DNA from: JADHLJ01 sp038118725
GTDB lineage: Bacteria; Pseudomonadota; Alphaproteobacteria; Thalassobaculales; Thalassobaculaceae
Length of the DNA: 64,000 nt
NCBI GenBank assembly: GCA_038118725.1
Contig: JAYOIK010000013.1
Location: 1-64,000, forward strand
Direction: 5' to 3'
Positions 17,223 through 24,455 of the stretch are shown here, piece by piece. A program made the translations under genes and the position numbers. A model generated the notes under the pieces. The model worked only from the letters and a program-made list of their open reading frames with translations. It ran no database searches and was not told the DNA's origin. Positions within the stretch are counted from its first letter, which is position 1, and the number at the start of each line of letters is the position of its first letter.

Positions 17223-17609
17223 TGTCTGGATAACTGGTTCATAACGAGGATAAACCGTTGTCGGCGGATAAATGCGAGAAACTTGCCCCTTTGGTCACAT
17301 AAACATGAGATGGGTTGTTCGTGTCGGGAACAACCGGGTTGAAATGCATCGTTATTGTGGATGAGATTTCCATTCCCTCCTTTTCGCATTTAACTCCCAT
17401 GACTAACAATCACCCATGGACCGTGAAAACCGAGTTTTCCACATCCTTATAAAGATCGCTCGTCGCAACAGCATGAAACGCCAATCGGTGGAAAACCTGT
17501 GGAAAGATTTTAATCCACGGGAATCACAGGGATTCACTACCACTTCAATCTATTTCTTTTAACTACGTATTGTTTGTATAACGAGGGCTTAACCGGTCTA
17601 GGCATTCCC
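17223..17609. other. oriC: Candidate chromosome replication origin (oriC) between PPSR and hemE
   Basis: 387 bases with no gene. DnaA-box-like 9-mers (consensus TTATCCACA): 17225-17233 (reverse, TTATCCAGA), 17356-17364 (reverse, TCATCCACA), 17435-17443 (TTTTCCACA), 17487-17495 (reverse, TTTTCCACC), 17498-17506 (reverse, CTTTCCACA) and 17511-17519 (TAATCCACG). Two GANTC sites, as used by the CcrM methylase, are GAATC at 17521 and GATTC at 17531. An AT-rich stretch at about 17541-17583 could be the unwinding element; TATAAC at 17577-17582 could be the hemE -10 box. Genes diverge from this point. The function is inferred from motifs and position. Confidence 0.7.
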
Positions 17610-18641
17610 ATGAACGATCAGCCAATCCTCCATGCGCTTCATGGAGGCACATCCAATCGGCCTCCGTTTTGGCTTATGAGACAAGCCGGGCGATATCTTC
17701 CGGAATATAGGGAGCTTCGAGCCAAGGCCGGGTCTTTTCTGGATCTTTGTTTGACACCCAAGATGGCGGCCGAGGTCACGCTTCAGCCGATCCGTCGATT
17801 TCATCCCGATGGCGCGATCCTGTTTTCGGACATTCTGATTATTCCTTTCGGGCTTGGCCAATCCGTTCGATTCGAGGAAGGCGTGGGTCCGGTTCTGGAA
17901 CCGTTGGATTCGGTTGAGGATCTGACCCGTCTGTCACTCGATCGATCCTGGTCGCGTATAGAGGCAACCTATGAGACGGTTTCAAGAGTGCGGGATGGGT
18001 TACCGGGGGATGTAGCCCTAATTGGGTTCGCCGGCGCGCCGTGGACGGTCGCGACCTATATGATCGAGGGTCGGTCGAGCAAGGATTACGCCAAGACCAA
18101 GCAATGGGCGTTTTCGGATCCCAAGGGATTTTCCGAATTGATGGACTTGCTGGTCGAAGCGACGATCCGTCATCTCAAGGCGCAGATTCGCTCGGGTGCC
18201 AAAGTGGTGAAACTTTTCGATTCCTGGGCGGGTGTATTGGCGCCCGACCAGTTTCGAGCCTGGACCATTGGTCCGATCCGTCGGATCGCCGACGGGGTGA
18301 GGAAAGAGTATCCGGACATTCCCATTATCGGCTTTCCCAGGGGCGCCGGCATTCAATACAGGGCTTTCGCCGAGGAAGCCGGGGTCGATGCCGTCGCGAT
18401 AGACACGAGTGTTCCAACCAATTGGGCGGCGCGTGAGATTCAGCCACTCGCGCCGGTTCAAGGAAATCTGGATCCCATTGCCCTGGTATCCGGCGGAGAG
18501 GCGTTGAGATCAGCCGTTGACCGCATCCGCGCTGATCTGGAAGGCGGGCCCTTTATCTTTAATCTCGGGCATGGCGTAATCCCGAGTACGCCGCCCGCTC
18601 ATGTCGAGCAACTTGCTGAAATGCTTAGAGCGCCACGATAG
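17610..18641 (+). CDS. hemE: Uroporphyrinogen decarboxylase
   Basis: 343 residues; decarboxylates the four acetate side chains of uroporphyrinogen III to coproporphyrinogen III in heme synthesis. Signatures are PFWLMRQAGRYLPEYRELR near the N terminus and FAGAPWTVATYMIEG, with catalytic Asp in FSDILIIP and a conserved HGV at NLGHGVIPSTPP. An earlier TTG would add 12 residues, but it overlaps the likely -10 box, so the ATG at 17610 is chosen. hemJ follows after 20 bases. It is the first gene right of the candidate origin. Confidence 0.97.
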   Translation: MNDQPILHALHGGTSNRPPFWLMRQAGRYLPEYRELRAKAGSFLDLCLTPKMAAEVTLQPIRRFHPDGAILFSDILIIPFGLGQSVRFEEGVGPVLEPLDSVEDLTRLSLDRSWSRIEATYETVSRVRDGLPGDVALIGFAGAPWTVATYMIEGRSSKDYAKTKQWAFSDPKGFSELMDLLVEATIRHLKAQIRSGAKVVKLFDSWAGVLAPDQFRAWTIGPIRRIADGVRKEYPDIPIIGFPRGAGIQYRAFAEEAGVDAVAIDTSVPTNWAAREIQPLAPVQGNLDPIALVSGGEALRSAVDRIRADLEGGPFIFNLGHGVIPSTPPAHVEQLAEMLRAPR

Positions 18642-18661
18642 CGCTCGAGCGGAAGATCCGG

Positions 18662-19093
18662 ATGGAATATTATCTTCTTATCAAAGCCTTACACATTATC
18701 AGCGTCATGGCTTGGATGGCTGGAATGCTATATTTGCCTAGGCTGTTCGTCTATCACGCGGACGCGAAGGTCGGCTCAGAGCTATCCGAGACATTGAAGG
18801 TTATGGAGAGGCGACTTATCAGGGCGATCATCAATCCGGCGATGATGGCGGCGTTTGGGTTTGGCGTTTGGATGTTGGTGCTTGTGCCGGAGTATCTCGA
18901 GCAGAGCTGGATGCAATGGAAAATCCTAGCCCTCGTCGGAATGACCGGTATCCATGGGATGCTTTCGCGATGGCGGCGGTTTTTCGAGAGAGACGCTAAT
19001 AATTTATCGGCTCGTTTTTATCGGGTTGTGAACGAAGTTCCGACGGTTCTGCTCATCGCGATCGTTTTGCTGGTGGTTCTGAAACCCGATTGA
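18662..19093 (+). CDS. hemJ: Protoporphyrinogen IX oxidase HemJ
   Basis: 143 residues of the HemJ family, the integral-membrane heme-b protein that oxidises protoporphyrinogen IX in most alphaproteobacteria lacking HemG/HemY. Four hydrophobic segments are visible (about 5-25, 58-77, 83-103 and 124-142). The early KALHIISVMAWMAGMLYLPRLFVYH contains the conserved heme-ligand His11 and the MAWMAG motif. Start ATG has GGAAGAT upstream. The pair hemE-hemJ followed by rho is a common alphaproteobacterial arrangement. Confidence 0.95.
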   Translation: MEYYLLIKALHIISVMAWMAGMLYLPRLFVYHADAKVGSELSETLKVMERRLIRAIINPAMMAAFGFGVWMLVLVPEYLEQSWMQWKILALVGMTGIHGMLSRWRRFFERDANNLSARFYRVVNEVPTVLLIAIVLLVVLKPD

Positions 19094-19287
19094 ATTTTTA
19101 GATTAACGTGGGCGCGATACCCGTTTGACTTTGTCCCAGGGTTTAGGTAAATGCTCGTTGCCTACGCGTGGAGCGTCCCGCTCCAAAATTCCTGTCCAGA
19201 TATGAGTTAGTTTTCCGCGCGGACAGACCGAAGCGTATCAGCATTAAAGCCCATCTTTTCCATTTTCAGCAAAAGACCTGACGCAAA
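19094..19287 (+). promoter_or_regulatory. rho leader region with possible promoter
   Basis: 194 bases before rho with no gene. A weak promoter candidate is TTGACT at 19125-19130 and TAAATG at 19148-19153, spacing 17. A small hairpin TGGAGCG-TCC-CGCTCCA lies at 19169-19185 and is followed by AAAATT, not a T-run, so it is not a clear terminator for hemJ. Long leaders that allow Rho-dependent self-attenuation are known for rho genes; whether this one works so cannot be seen. Confidence 0.35.
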
Positions 19288-20547
19288 ATGCATCTTCAGG
19301 AGCTTAAGAAGAAAACGCCGGCTGACCTTCTCGCCTACGCGGAAGAGTTGGAGATCGAGAATGCCAGTGTTCTGCGAAAGCAGGACATGATGTTCGCGAT
19401 TTTAAAACAATTGGCCGAAAACGACGTGGCGATCCACGGGATGGGCGTGCTCGAAACGCTGTCCGACGGATTTGGGTTCCTCAGATCGCCTGAATCGAAT
19501 TATCTGCCGGGGCCGGATGATATTTATGTCTCACCTAGCCAGGTGCGGCGGTTCGGTCTACGGACCGGCGATACGGTTGAAGGGCAAATCCGCGCGCCCA
19601 AGGATGGCGAGCGGTATTTCGCGCTTCTTAAGGTCAATAAGATCAATTTCGAGGACCCGGACGTTGTCCGTCACCGGATCAACTTCGACAACTTGACGCC
19701 ATTGTATCCGGAAGAGCGACTCGGTCTCGAGGTGGAAACCCCCGGGAAAGCCGGCGATCCGACCTGCCGGGTTATTGATTTGATTTCACCGATCGGAAAG
19801 GGTCAACGCGCCCTGGTGGTGGCGCCGCCGCGCACTGGTAAAACGGTCATGTTGCAGAATATCGCGACATCAATTTCGAAGAATCATCCCGAGGTCTATC
19901 TCATCGTGCTTTTGATTGATGAGCGTCCAGAGGAAGTCACCGACATGGACCGGACCGTAAACGGCGAGGTCATCAGTTCGACCTTCGACGAACCGGCCAG
20001 CCGACATGTCCAGGTCGCCGAGATGGTTATCGAGAAAGCCAAGCGGCTGGTCGAGCACCGCCGCGACGTGGTTATCCTGCTGGATTCGATCACCCGACTG
20101 GCGCGGGCCTATAACACGGTTGTGCCGTCATCCGGAAAGGTCCTGACCGGCGGTGTTGACGCCAATGCCCTGCAGCGGCCGAAACGGTTCTTCGGCGCGG
20201 CGCGGAATATTGAGGAGGGTGGATCGCTTTCGATCATCGCCACCGCGCTCATCGATACGGGCTCGCGGATGGACGAGGTTATCTTCGAGGAGTTCAAGGG
20301 GACCGGTAATTCCGAGATCATTCTCGACCGGAAACTCACGGACAAGCGCACCTTCCCGACGATCGACATCACCCGGTCGGGGACCCGCAAGGAAGAGTTG
20401 TTGGTCGATAAGGGCACCCTGGCTAAGATGTGGGTGTTGCGGCGAATTCTCACTCAAATGGGGACCGTCGATGCTATGGAGTTCTTGTTGGATAAGCTCA
20501 AGACCTCGAAGAACAACGCGGACTTTTTCGACGCGATGAATTCCTGA
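19288..20547 (+). CDS. rho: Transcription termination factor Rho
   Basis: 419-residue hexameric RNA helicase that ends Rho-dependent transcription. The N-terminal region is MHLQELKKKTPADLLAYAEEL, then an OB-type RNA-binding fold (SDGFGFLRSPESNYLPGPDDIYVSP). Walker A is VVAPPRTGKTVML at about residues 174-186, Walker B around VVILLDSITR near residue 260, and the Q-loop/R-loop is VLTGGVDANALQRPKRFFGAARN. Length and motifs are complete. It is followed by a bidirectional terminator. Confidence 0.98.
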   Translation: MHLQELKKKTPADLLAYAEELEIENASVLRKQDMMFAILKQLAENDVAIHGMGVLETLSDGFGFLRSPESNYLPGPDDIYVSPSQVRRFGLRTGDTVEGQIRAPKDGERYFALLKVNKINFEDPDVVRHRINFDNLTPLYPEERLGLEVETPGKAGDPTCRVIDLISPIGKGQRALVVAPPRTGKTVMLQNIATSISKNHPEVYLIVLLIDERPEEVTDMDRTVNGEVISSTFDEPASRHVQVAEMVIEKAKRLVEHRRDVVILLDSITRLARAYNTVVPSSGKVLTGGVDANALQRPKRFFGAARNIEEGGSLSIIATALIDTGSRMDEVIFEEFKGTGNSEIILDRKLTDKRTFPTIDITRSGTRKEELLVDKGTLAKMWVLRRILTQMGTVDAMEFLLDKLKTSKNNADFFDAMNS

Positions 20548-20580
20548 AACGGATAAAACAGGAAGCAGTGGATTGAAAAA

Positions 20581-20601
20581 GGGGGCTCCATTGGAGCCCC
20601 C
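20581..20601. terminator. Intrinsic terminator between convergent rho and qor
   Basis: Perfect 9-bp stem GGGGGCTCC / GGAGCCCCC with loop ATT. An A-run (GAAAAA) precedes it and a C/T-rich TTCGCCTTTT follows, so the T-run is best on the minus strand (stopping qor, which ends at 20639) and weaker on the plus strand (stopping rho). It is therefore probably bidirectional. Confidence 0.85.
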
Positions 20602-20638
20602 TTCGCCTTTTAGGAACGTTTTCGGTTCGAAATCGTTT

Positions 20639-21613
20639 CTACGGAACTAGGATTGTCGACCCGGTGGTCTTGCGGCCTTCCAAGGCTTCATGAGCGGCTT
20701 GTGCTTCGGACAAGGCGAAAGTCTGATCGATGCTGATCTTCACCGCGCCCGAGGCGACGACGGAGAACAGATCTTCCGACATGGCGCGTAGCCGGTCTGG
20801 GGTGTCCGCGTAGTTGAAGAGGGTCGGACGGGTAAAATAGAGTGAGCCCTTCTGCGCGAAAACACCGAGATCCACTGGAGGAATCGGCCCGGATGCCTGG
20901 CCGAAACTGACCATGATTCCCCGCGGACGCAAACAATCGAGAGATCCCGAGAATGTATCGGCACCGATGGAATCATAGACCACGGGAAGCTTCGCGCCGC
21001 CGGTGATCTCATTGACCTTGGCGACGAAATCATCCCGTGTGTAGACGATCGGATGATCACAGCCATTGGCCCGCGCGAGCTCGGCCTTGGCGTCACTGCC
21101 GACGGTGCCAATGACGGTGGCGCCGAGGCTTTTCGCCCACTGGCAGACGATGAGGCCAACGCCACCAGCCGCGGCGTGGATCAGGATTGTATCCCCCGAC
21201 TGGACCTTGTGGATCTGGCGGATCAGATATTGCGCGGTAAGGCCCTTGAGCATCATGGCGGCCGCGGTCTTGTCATCAACGCCGTCCGGCACCTTCACGA
21301 CCTTGGCGGCCTCTATATTCCGCGCCTCGGCGTACGAGCCGGGCGGGCCGGCGGCATAGGCAACACGATCTCCTTCGGCAATATCCGACACGCCGGCGCC
21401 GACCGCGTCGACCACGCCGGCGCCTTCCATCCCGATCCCCGAGGGGAGAGGGAGAGGATATAGTCCGCTCCGATGATAGGTGTCGATGTAGTTAAGACCG
21501 ACAACAGTGTGTCGCACCCGTATTTCTCCGGCTCCGGGATCGCCGACGTCCACGTCGTCCCAACTTAAAACATTGGGCCCACCAGTCTGGTGGAAGCGGA
21601 TGGCCTTGGTCAT
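20639..21613 (-). CDS. Zinc-free quinone oxidoreductase (MDR family)
   Basis: 324 residues of the medium-chain dehydrogenase/reductase superfamily, quinone oxidoreductase type. The start MTKAIRFHQTGGPNVLSW is typical of NADPH:quinone reductase. The nucleotide loop is GVGLIVCQWAKSLGA in the HAAAGGVG context, and the zinc-binding Cys residues of alcohol dehydrogenases are missing, as expected. The frame is open far upstream inside the next gene; the ATG at 21613 is preferred, with CGGAG 9 bases before it. It probably reduces quinones or enals with NADPH. It is on the strand opposite to its rho and mnmE neighbours. Confidence 0.92.
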   Translation of the reverse strand: MTKAIRFHQTGGPNVLSWDDVDVGDPGAGEIRVRHTVVGLNYIDTYHRSGLYPLPLPSGIGMEGAGVVDAVGAGVSDIAEGDRVAYAAGPPGSYAEARNIEAAKVVKVPDGVDDKTAAAMMLKGLTAQYLIRQIHKVQSGDTILIHAAAGGVGLIVCQWAKSLGATVIGTVGSDAKAELARANGCDHPIVYTRDDFVAKVNEITGGAKLPVVYDSIGADTFSGSLDCLRPRGIMVSFGQASGPIPPVDLGVFAQKGSLYFTRPTLFNYADTPDRLRAMSEDLFSVVASGAVKISIDQTFALSEAQAAHEALEGRKTTGSTILVP

Positions 21614-21626
21614 GGGAAAACTCCGT

Positions 21627-22325
21627 TTAGCGAAGGTTTGCTTGGAAAAAGTCGGCGGTTCGCTGATTGGCGAGATCGGCGGCCGCTTTGTCGAAATGCT
21701 CTCCGCCTTGGCGAGCGAACGCGTGGTCCTGTTGGTCATAGACGTGGAGGGAACAAAACCGGTTGTCGCCGAGACCGGCTTGAATAGCGGCTTGCGCCTC
21801 GGGGGGCACGAACCCGTCCAACGCGGCGATGTGCGAAAGATATGGAGTGCGAATAGCCTTGGCTTCGTCAAGCAGCCCGTCGAGCCCGACGCCATAGAAG
21901 CTGACATTGCAATCCGCGTCGGTTCTGGTCGCCATGAGATAGGCGAGTTTCCCACCTAGGCAATAACCCACGCTACCGACCTTGCCGGTGCAACCAGGCA
22001 TTGATCTTAGGTGAGAGAGTGTAGCCTTTAGATCCGATACGCCCTTGTCGGAATCAAACAGGCCGAACAGCTCAAAGGCGCGATCCCATTCCGCTTGGCT
22101 TTGATCGGAAATATCAATGCCGGGTTCGATGCGCCAGAAAATGTCGGGGCAAAGTACATGATAACCGAGGCCCGCATATCCATCGGCCAAATCCCGCATC
22201 ACTTTGTTTACGCCGAAAATCTCCTGAATAAGGACGATCCCGGGGGCGTCGCCGGGATTGGATGGCGCGGCGCTATAGGCTTGGAAAGCCCCACCGTCGT
22301 CGGAGCTGATTGTTACGTAACCCAT
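21627..22325 (-). CDS. Dienelactone-hydrolase-family protein
   Basis: 232-residue alpha/beta hydrolase. The catalytic Cys replaces Ser in GYCLGGKLAY, and the acid and His lie in the usual later positions (YDQQDHAFAR carries a His). The conserved Glu motif IVLIQEIFGVNKVMRD is also present, as in dienelactone hydrolase of the chlorocatechol pathway. No other aromatic-degradation genes are nearby, so the true substrate is open. qor follows 13 bases later on the same strand. Confidence 0.93.
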   Translation of the reverse strand: MGYVTISSDDGGAFQAYSAAPSNPGDAPGIVLIQEIFGVNKVMRDLADGYAGLGYHVLCPDIFWRIEPGIDISDQSQAEWDRAFELFGLFDSDKGVSDLKATLSHLRSMPGCTGKVGSVGYCLGGKLAYLMATRTDADCNVSFYGVGLDGLLDEAKAIRTPYLSHIAALDGFVPPEAQAAIQAGLGDNRFCSLHVYDQQDHAFARQGGEHFDKAAADLANQRTADFFQANLR

Positions 22326-22430
22326 TTCACTATCTCCCTTGGCCGTGGCGGCGGCGCAAGCGTAACCCGCGGGGAAAAATCAAGTCCACGGGGAAGCGCG
22401 GACTGGGTACCATGGACCTGATACCGTGTT

Positions 22431-22901
22431 TCAGAGGAGTCGGCCCTGTCCGGATTCGAGATCAAGAAGGAAAGCCTTGGTTTCAATACCGTTTCCACCG
22501 GAAAATCCGGTTAGCTTTCCCCCGGCGCCGACGACGCGGTGGCACGGAACGATTACCGGTATCGGGTTTTGTCCGCATGCGGTGCCGACGGCCTGCGGTT
22601 CCGACCCGACCGCTCTCGCGACATCGCCGTAGGTTAGCACCTGGCCGAAGGGGATGGCGCGCATCACTTTCCAAACACCCAGCTGAAGCGTGGAGCCTTC
22701 TAGGTGAACGGGTGTCGTGAATCTGGTCAGCGAGCCGGCGAAATATTGTGCGATCTCCCGCGCCGCGGCGTCCAGGATCGGGTCCGATGGGCAATCTTGA
22801 GTGGGAGCTCCATCTCGAATCCAAGCAACTCTTGTAATCGCGCGACCATTGCTCGATAGAGACAGCGCGCCGACGGGGGTTGTTATCTTTCTTTGTCCCA
22901 T
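22431..22901 (-). CDS. ogt: Methylated-DNA-[protein]-cysteine S-methyltransferase
   Basis: 156-residue suicidal repair protein that removes methyl groups from O6-methylguanine. The alkyl-accepting Cys is in IPVIVPCHRVVGAGG, with the helix-turn-helix VLTYGDVARAVGSEPQAVGTACGQNP before it. It has no Ada regulatory domain. An in-frame stretch upstream lacks similarity, so the ATG at 22901 is chosen; AGGA lies 7 bases before it. mnmE is divergent, starting 134 bases away. It may form a minus-strand unit with dlh and qor. Confidence 0.94.
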   Translation of the reverse strand: MGQRKITTPVGALSLSSNGRAITRVAWIRDGAPTQDCPSDPILDAAAREIAQYFAGSLTRFTTPVHLEGSTLQLGVWKVMRAIPFGQVLTYGDVARAVGSEPQAVGTACGQNPIPVIVPCHRVVGAGGKLTGFSGGNGIETKAFLLDLESGQGRLL

Positions 22902-23034
22902 GTCACATCCTGGGTTTGGGAAAGAGCGTGGTGACTTCAAGCGTTGAAAGACAGTCGCCGGTGTCGAGTTTTTACGCAAGACCGGATCTCCGGCCCTTTG
23001 CAATGGTTGCCGCGTGGTCCGAGGAGACAGGTTC

Positions 23035-24387
23035 GTGGGTTCCGACGAGGATACCATTGTTGCTCTTGCAAGCGCGCCTGGTCGCGCGGCGGTTGCCATT
23101 GTTAGAATCTCCGGTTCCAGTGCGTCGAAGGTTGGCGCGATCCTGGGCTTTGAATTGCCTCGGCCTCGGTTGGCGAGTGTAAGAAAGCTCAGGCATGCCG
23201 GGACTGAACTCGATCAGGCCCTGGTTTTGTTCTTCAAAGGACCCGGTAGTTACACAGGAGAGGATTTGGTCGAACTTCATATACATGGTGGAAAGGCTTC
23301 GTATGACTCAGTCCTATCGGTGCTCCTAAGTGTCCCGCATTGGCGCCATGCCGAGCCTGGGGAGTTTAGTCGACGGGCTGTTCTGAATGGCCGATTGGAC
23401 CTTACCGCGGCCGAGGCAGTGAATGATTTGGTTAATGCGGAGACCGAGGCACAGCGTGAACTCGCGATGATGCAGCTTGGTGGTTCCTTGCGTGGTGTAT
23501 TCGAAGATTGGGCCGAAAAACTTACGGGAATCCGCGCGCATCTTGAGGCCTATATTGATTTTCCCGACGAGGAGATCCCGTCCACTGTCTTGGATGGTCT
23601 TTGTTCGGGCCTCGTGGAACTGATCGACTCCATGACAGCGTTCATGAATGATGGGCGCCGAGGAGAACGGCTTCGGGAGGGGTTGAGGATCGCGGTGGTA
23701 GGGCCACCAAATGCTGGTAAGTCCAGTTTCGTGAATTGGCTCGCGGAGCGGGATGTGGCGATTGTTTCCGAGCAAGCTGGTACGACGCGTGATGTGATCG
23801 AGGTTCATCTGGATTTGGAAGGGTATCCCGTGACGGTTGCCGATACCGCCGGGTTGCGGGAAGAAGGTGGGGTTGTCGAGATAGAGGGGATGCGGCGGGC
23901 GCGTCAGTGGGCCGATAACGCGGATCTAAGAATCCTTGTTGTGGATGTGACGGATGTGGAAACGCGGGATCCGACCCAATATGGCTTGCGCGAGGGGGAT
24001 CTTGTTCTTTTCAACAAGGTCGATCTGTCGACGGCCGCCGGCCATAAGAGGCGTTTGAAAGATCCCGGACGATGGGATGTCGAACATGTATCGGTGTCGA
24101 CGGGCGAGGGACTGGCGGACGCCATGAAGGTTTTGTCGAATACCGCACGCTCCCGGATGGATGTAGCGAAACAACCGGTCATTTCGCGATCCAGGCATAG
24201 GGCGGCGTTGCGGGAATGCGTGGTTGCCTTGGAGGGCGCGCGCGCGGGTTTATCAACGGATTTGGATCTTGAGATTGTCGCGGAGGAGATGCGACGAGCG
24301 GCTGACGACCTTGGTCGGGTCACCGGTCGTGTGGATGTTGAGGATTTGCTGGATGTGGTGTTTCGGGATTTTTGCATCGGGAAGTAA
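23035..24387 (+). CDS. mnmE: tRNA modification GTPase MnmE
   Basis: 450 residues; with MnmG it places the cmnm5 group on U34 of certain tRNAs. The N-terminal tetrahydrofolate-binding domain is followed by a helical domain with an inserted Ras-like G domain: G1 is GPPNAGKSS at about residue 223, G2 EQAGTTRDV, G3 DTAGL, and G4 FNKVD. The C-terminal CIGK is the functional cysteine motif. The start is a GTG at 23035 with GAGGAG 8 bases before; a GTG 21 bases earlier is possible. Its TAA abuts the first parS site. Confidence 0.96.
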   Translation: MGSDEDTIVALASAPGRAAVAIVRISGSSASKVGAILGFELPRPRLASVRKLRHAGTELDQALVLFFKGPGSYTGEDLVELHIHGGKASYDSVLSVLLSVPHWRHAEPGEFSRRAVLNGRLDLTAAEAVNDLVNAETEAQRELAMMQLGGSLRGVFEDWAEKLTGIRAHLEAYIDFPDEEIPSTVLDGLCSGLVELIDSMTAFMNDGRRGERLREGLRIAVVGPPNAGKSSFVNWLAERDVAIVSEQAGTTRDVIEVHLDLEGYPVTVADTAGLREEGGVVEIEGMRRARQWADNADLRILVVDVTDVETRDPTQYGLREGDLVLFNKVDLSTAAGHKRRLKDPGRWDVEHVSVSTGEGLADAMKVLSNTARSRMDVAKQPVISRSRHRAALRECVVALEGARAGLSTDLDLEIVAEEMRRAADDLGRVTGRVDVEDLLDVVFRDFCIGK

Positions 24388-24403
24388 TGTTTCACGTGAA
24401 ACA
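24388..24403. promoter_or_regulatory. parS: parS site 1 (perfect palindrome) between mnmE and mnmG
   Basis: TGTTTCACGTGAAACA is a perfect 16-bp palindrome equal to the consensus ParB-binding parS. It starts one base after the mnmE stop codon. It loads ParB, which together with ParA segregates the chromosome; parA and parB lie less than 3 kb away. Confidence 0.96.
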
Positions 24404-24455
24404 CGGTTTAGTGTTTGTTAGGACAAGGAACGCTGCTCAGGACGAGGTGACGGTC

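Noticed and set aside
19169..19185. Hairpin TGGAGCG-TCC-CGCTCCA as the terminator of hemJ
   Set aside because: It is followed by AAAATT and not by a T-run, so it does not fit an intrinsic terminator; it may be part of the rho leader.
24387..24455. mnmG start at the ATG overlapping parS
   Set aside because: It is in frame, but the GTG at 24456 has a better Shine-Dalgarno and gives the usual length, so the ATG was left as an alternative.
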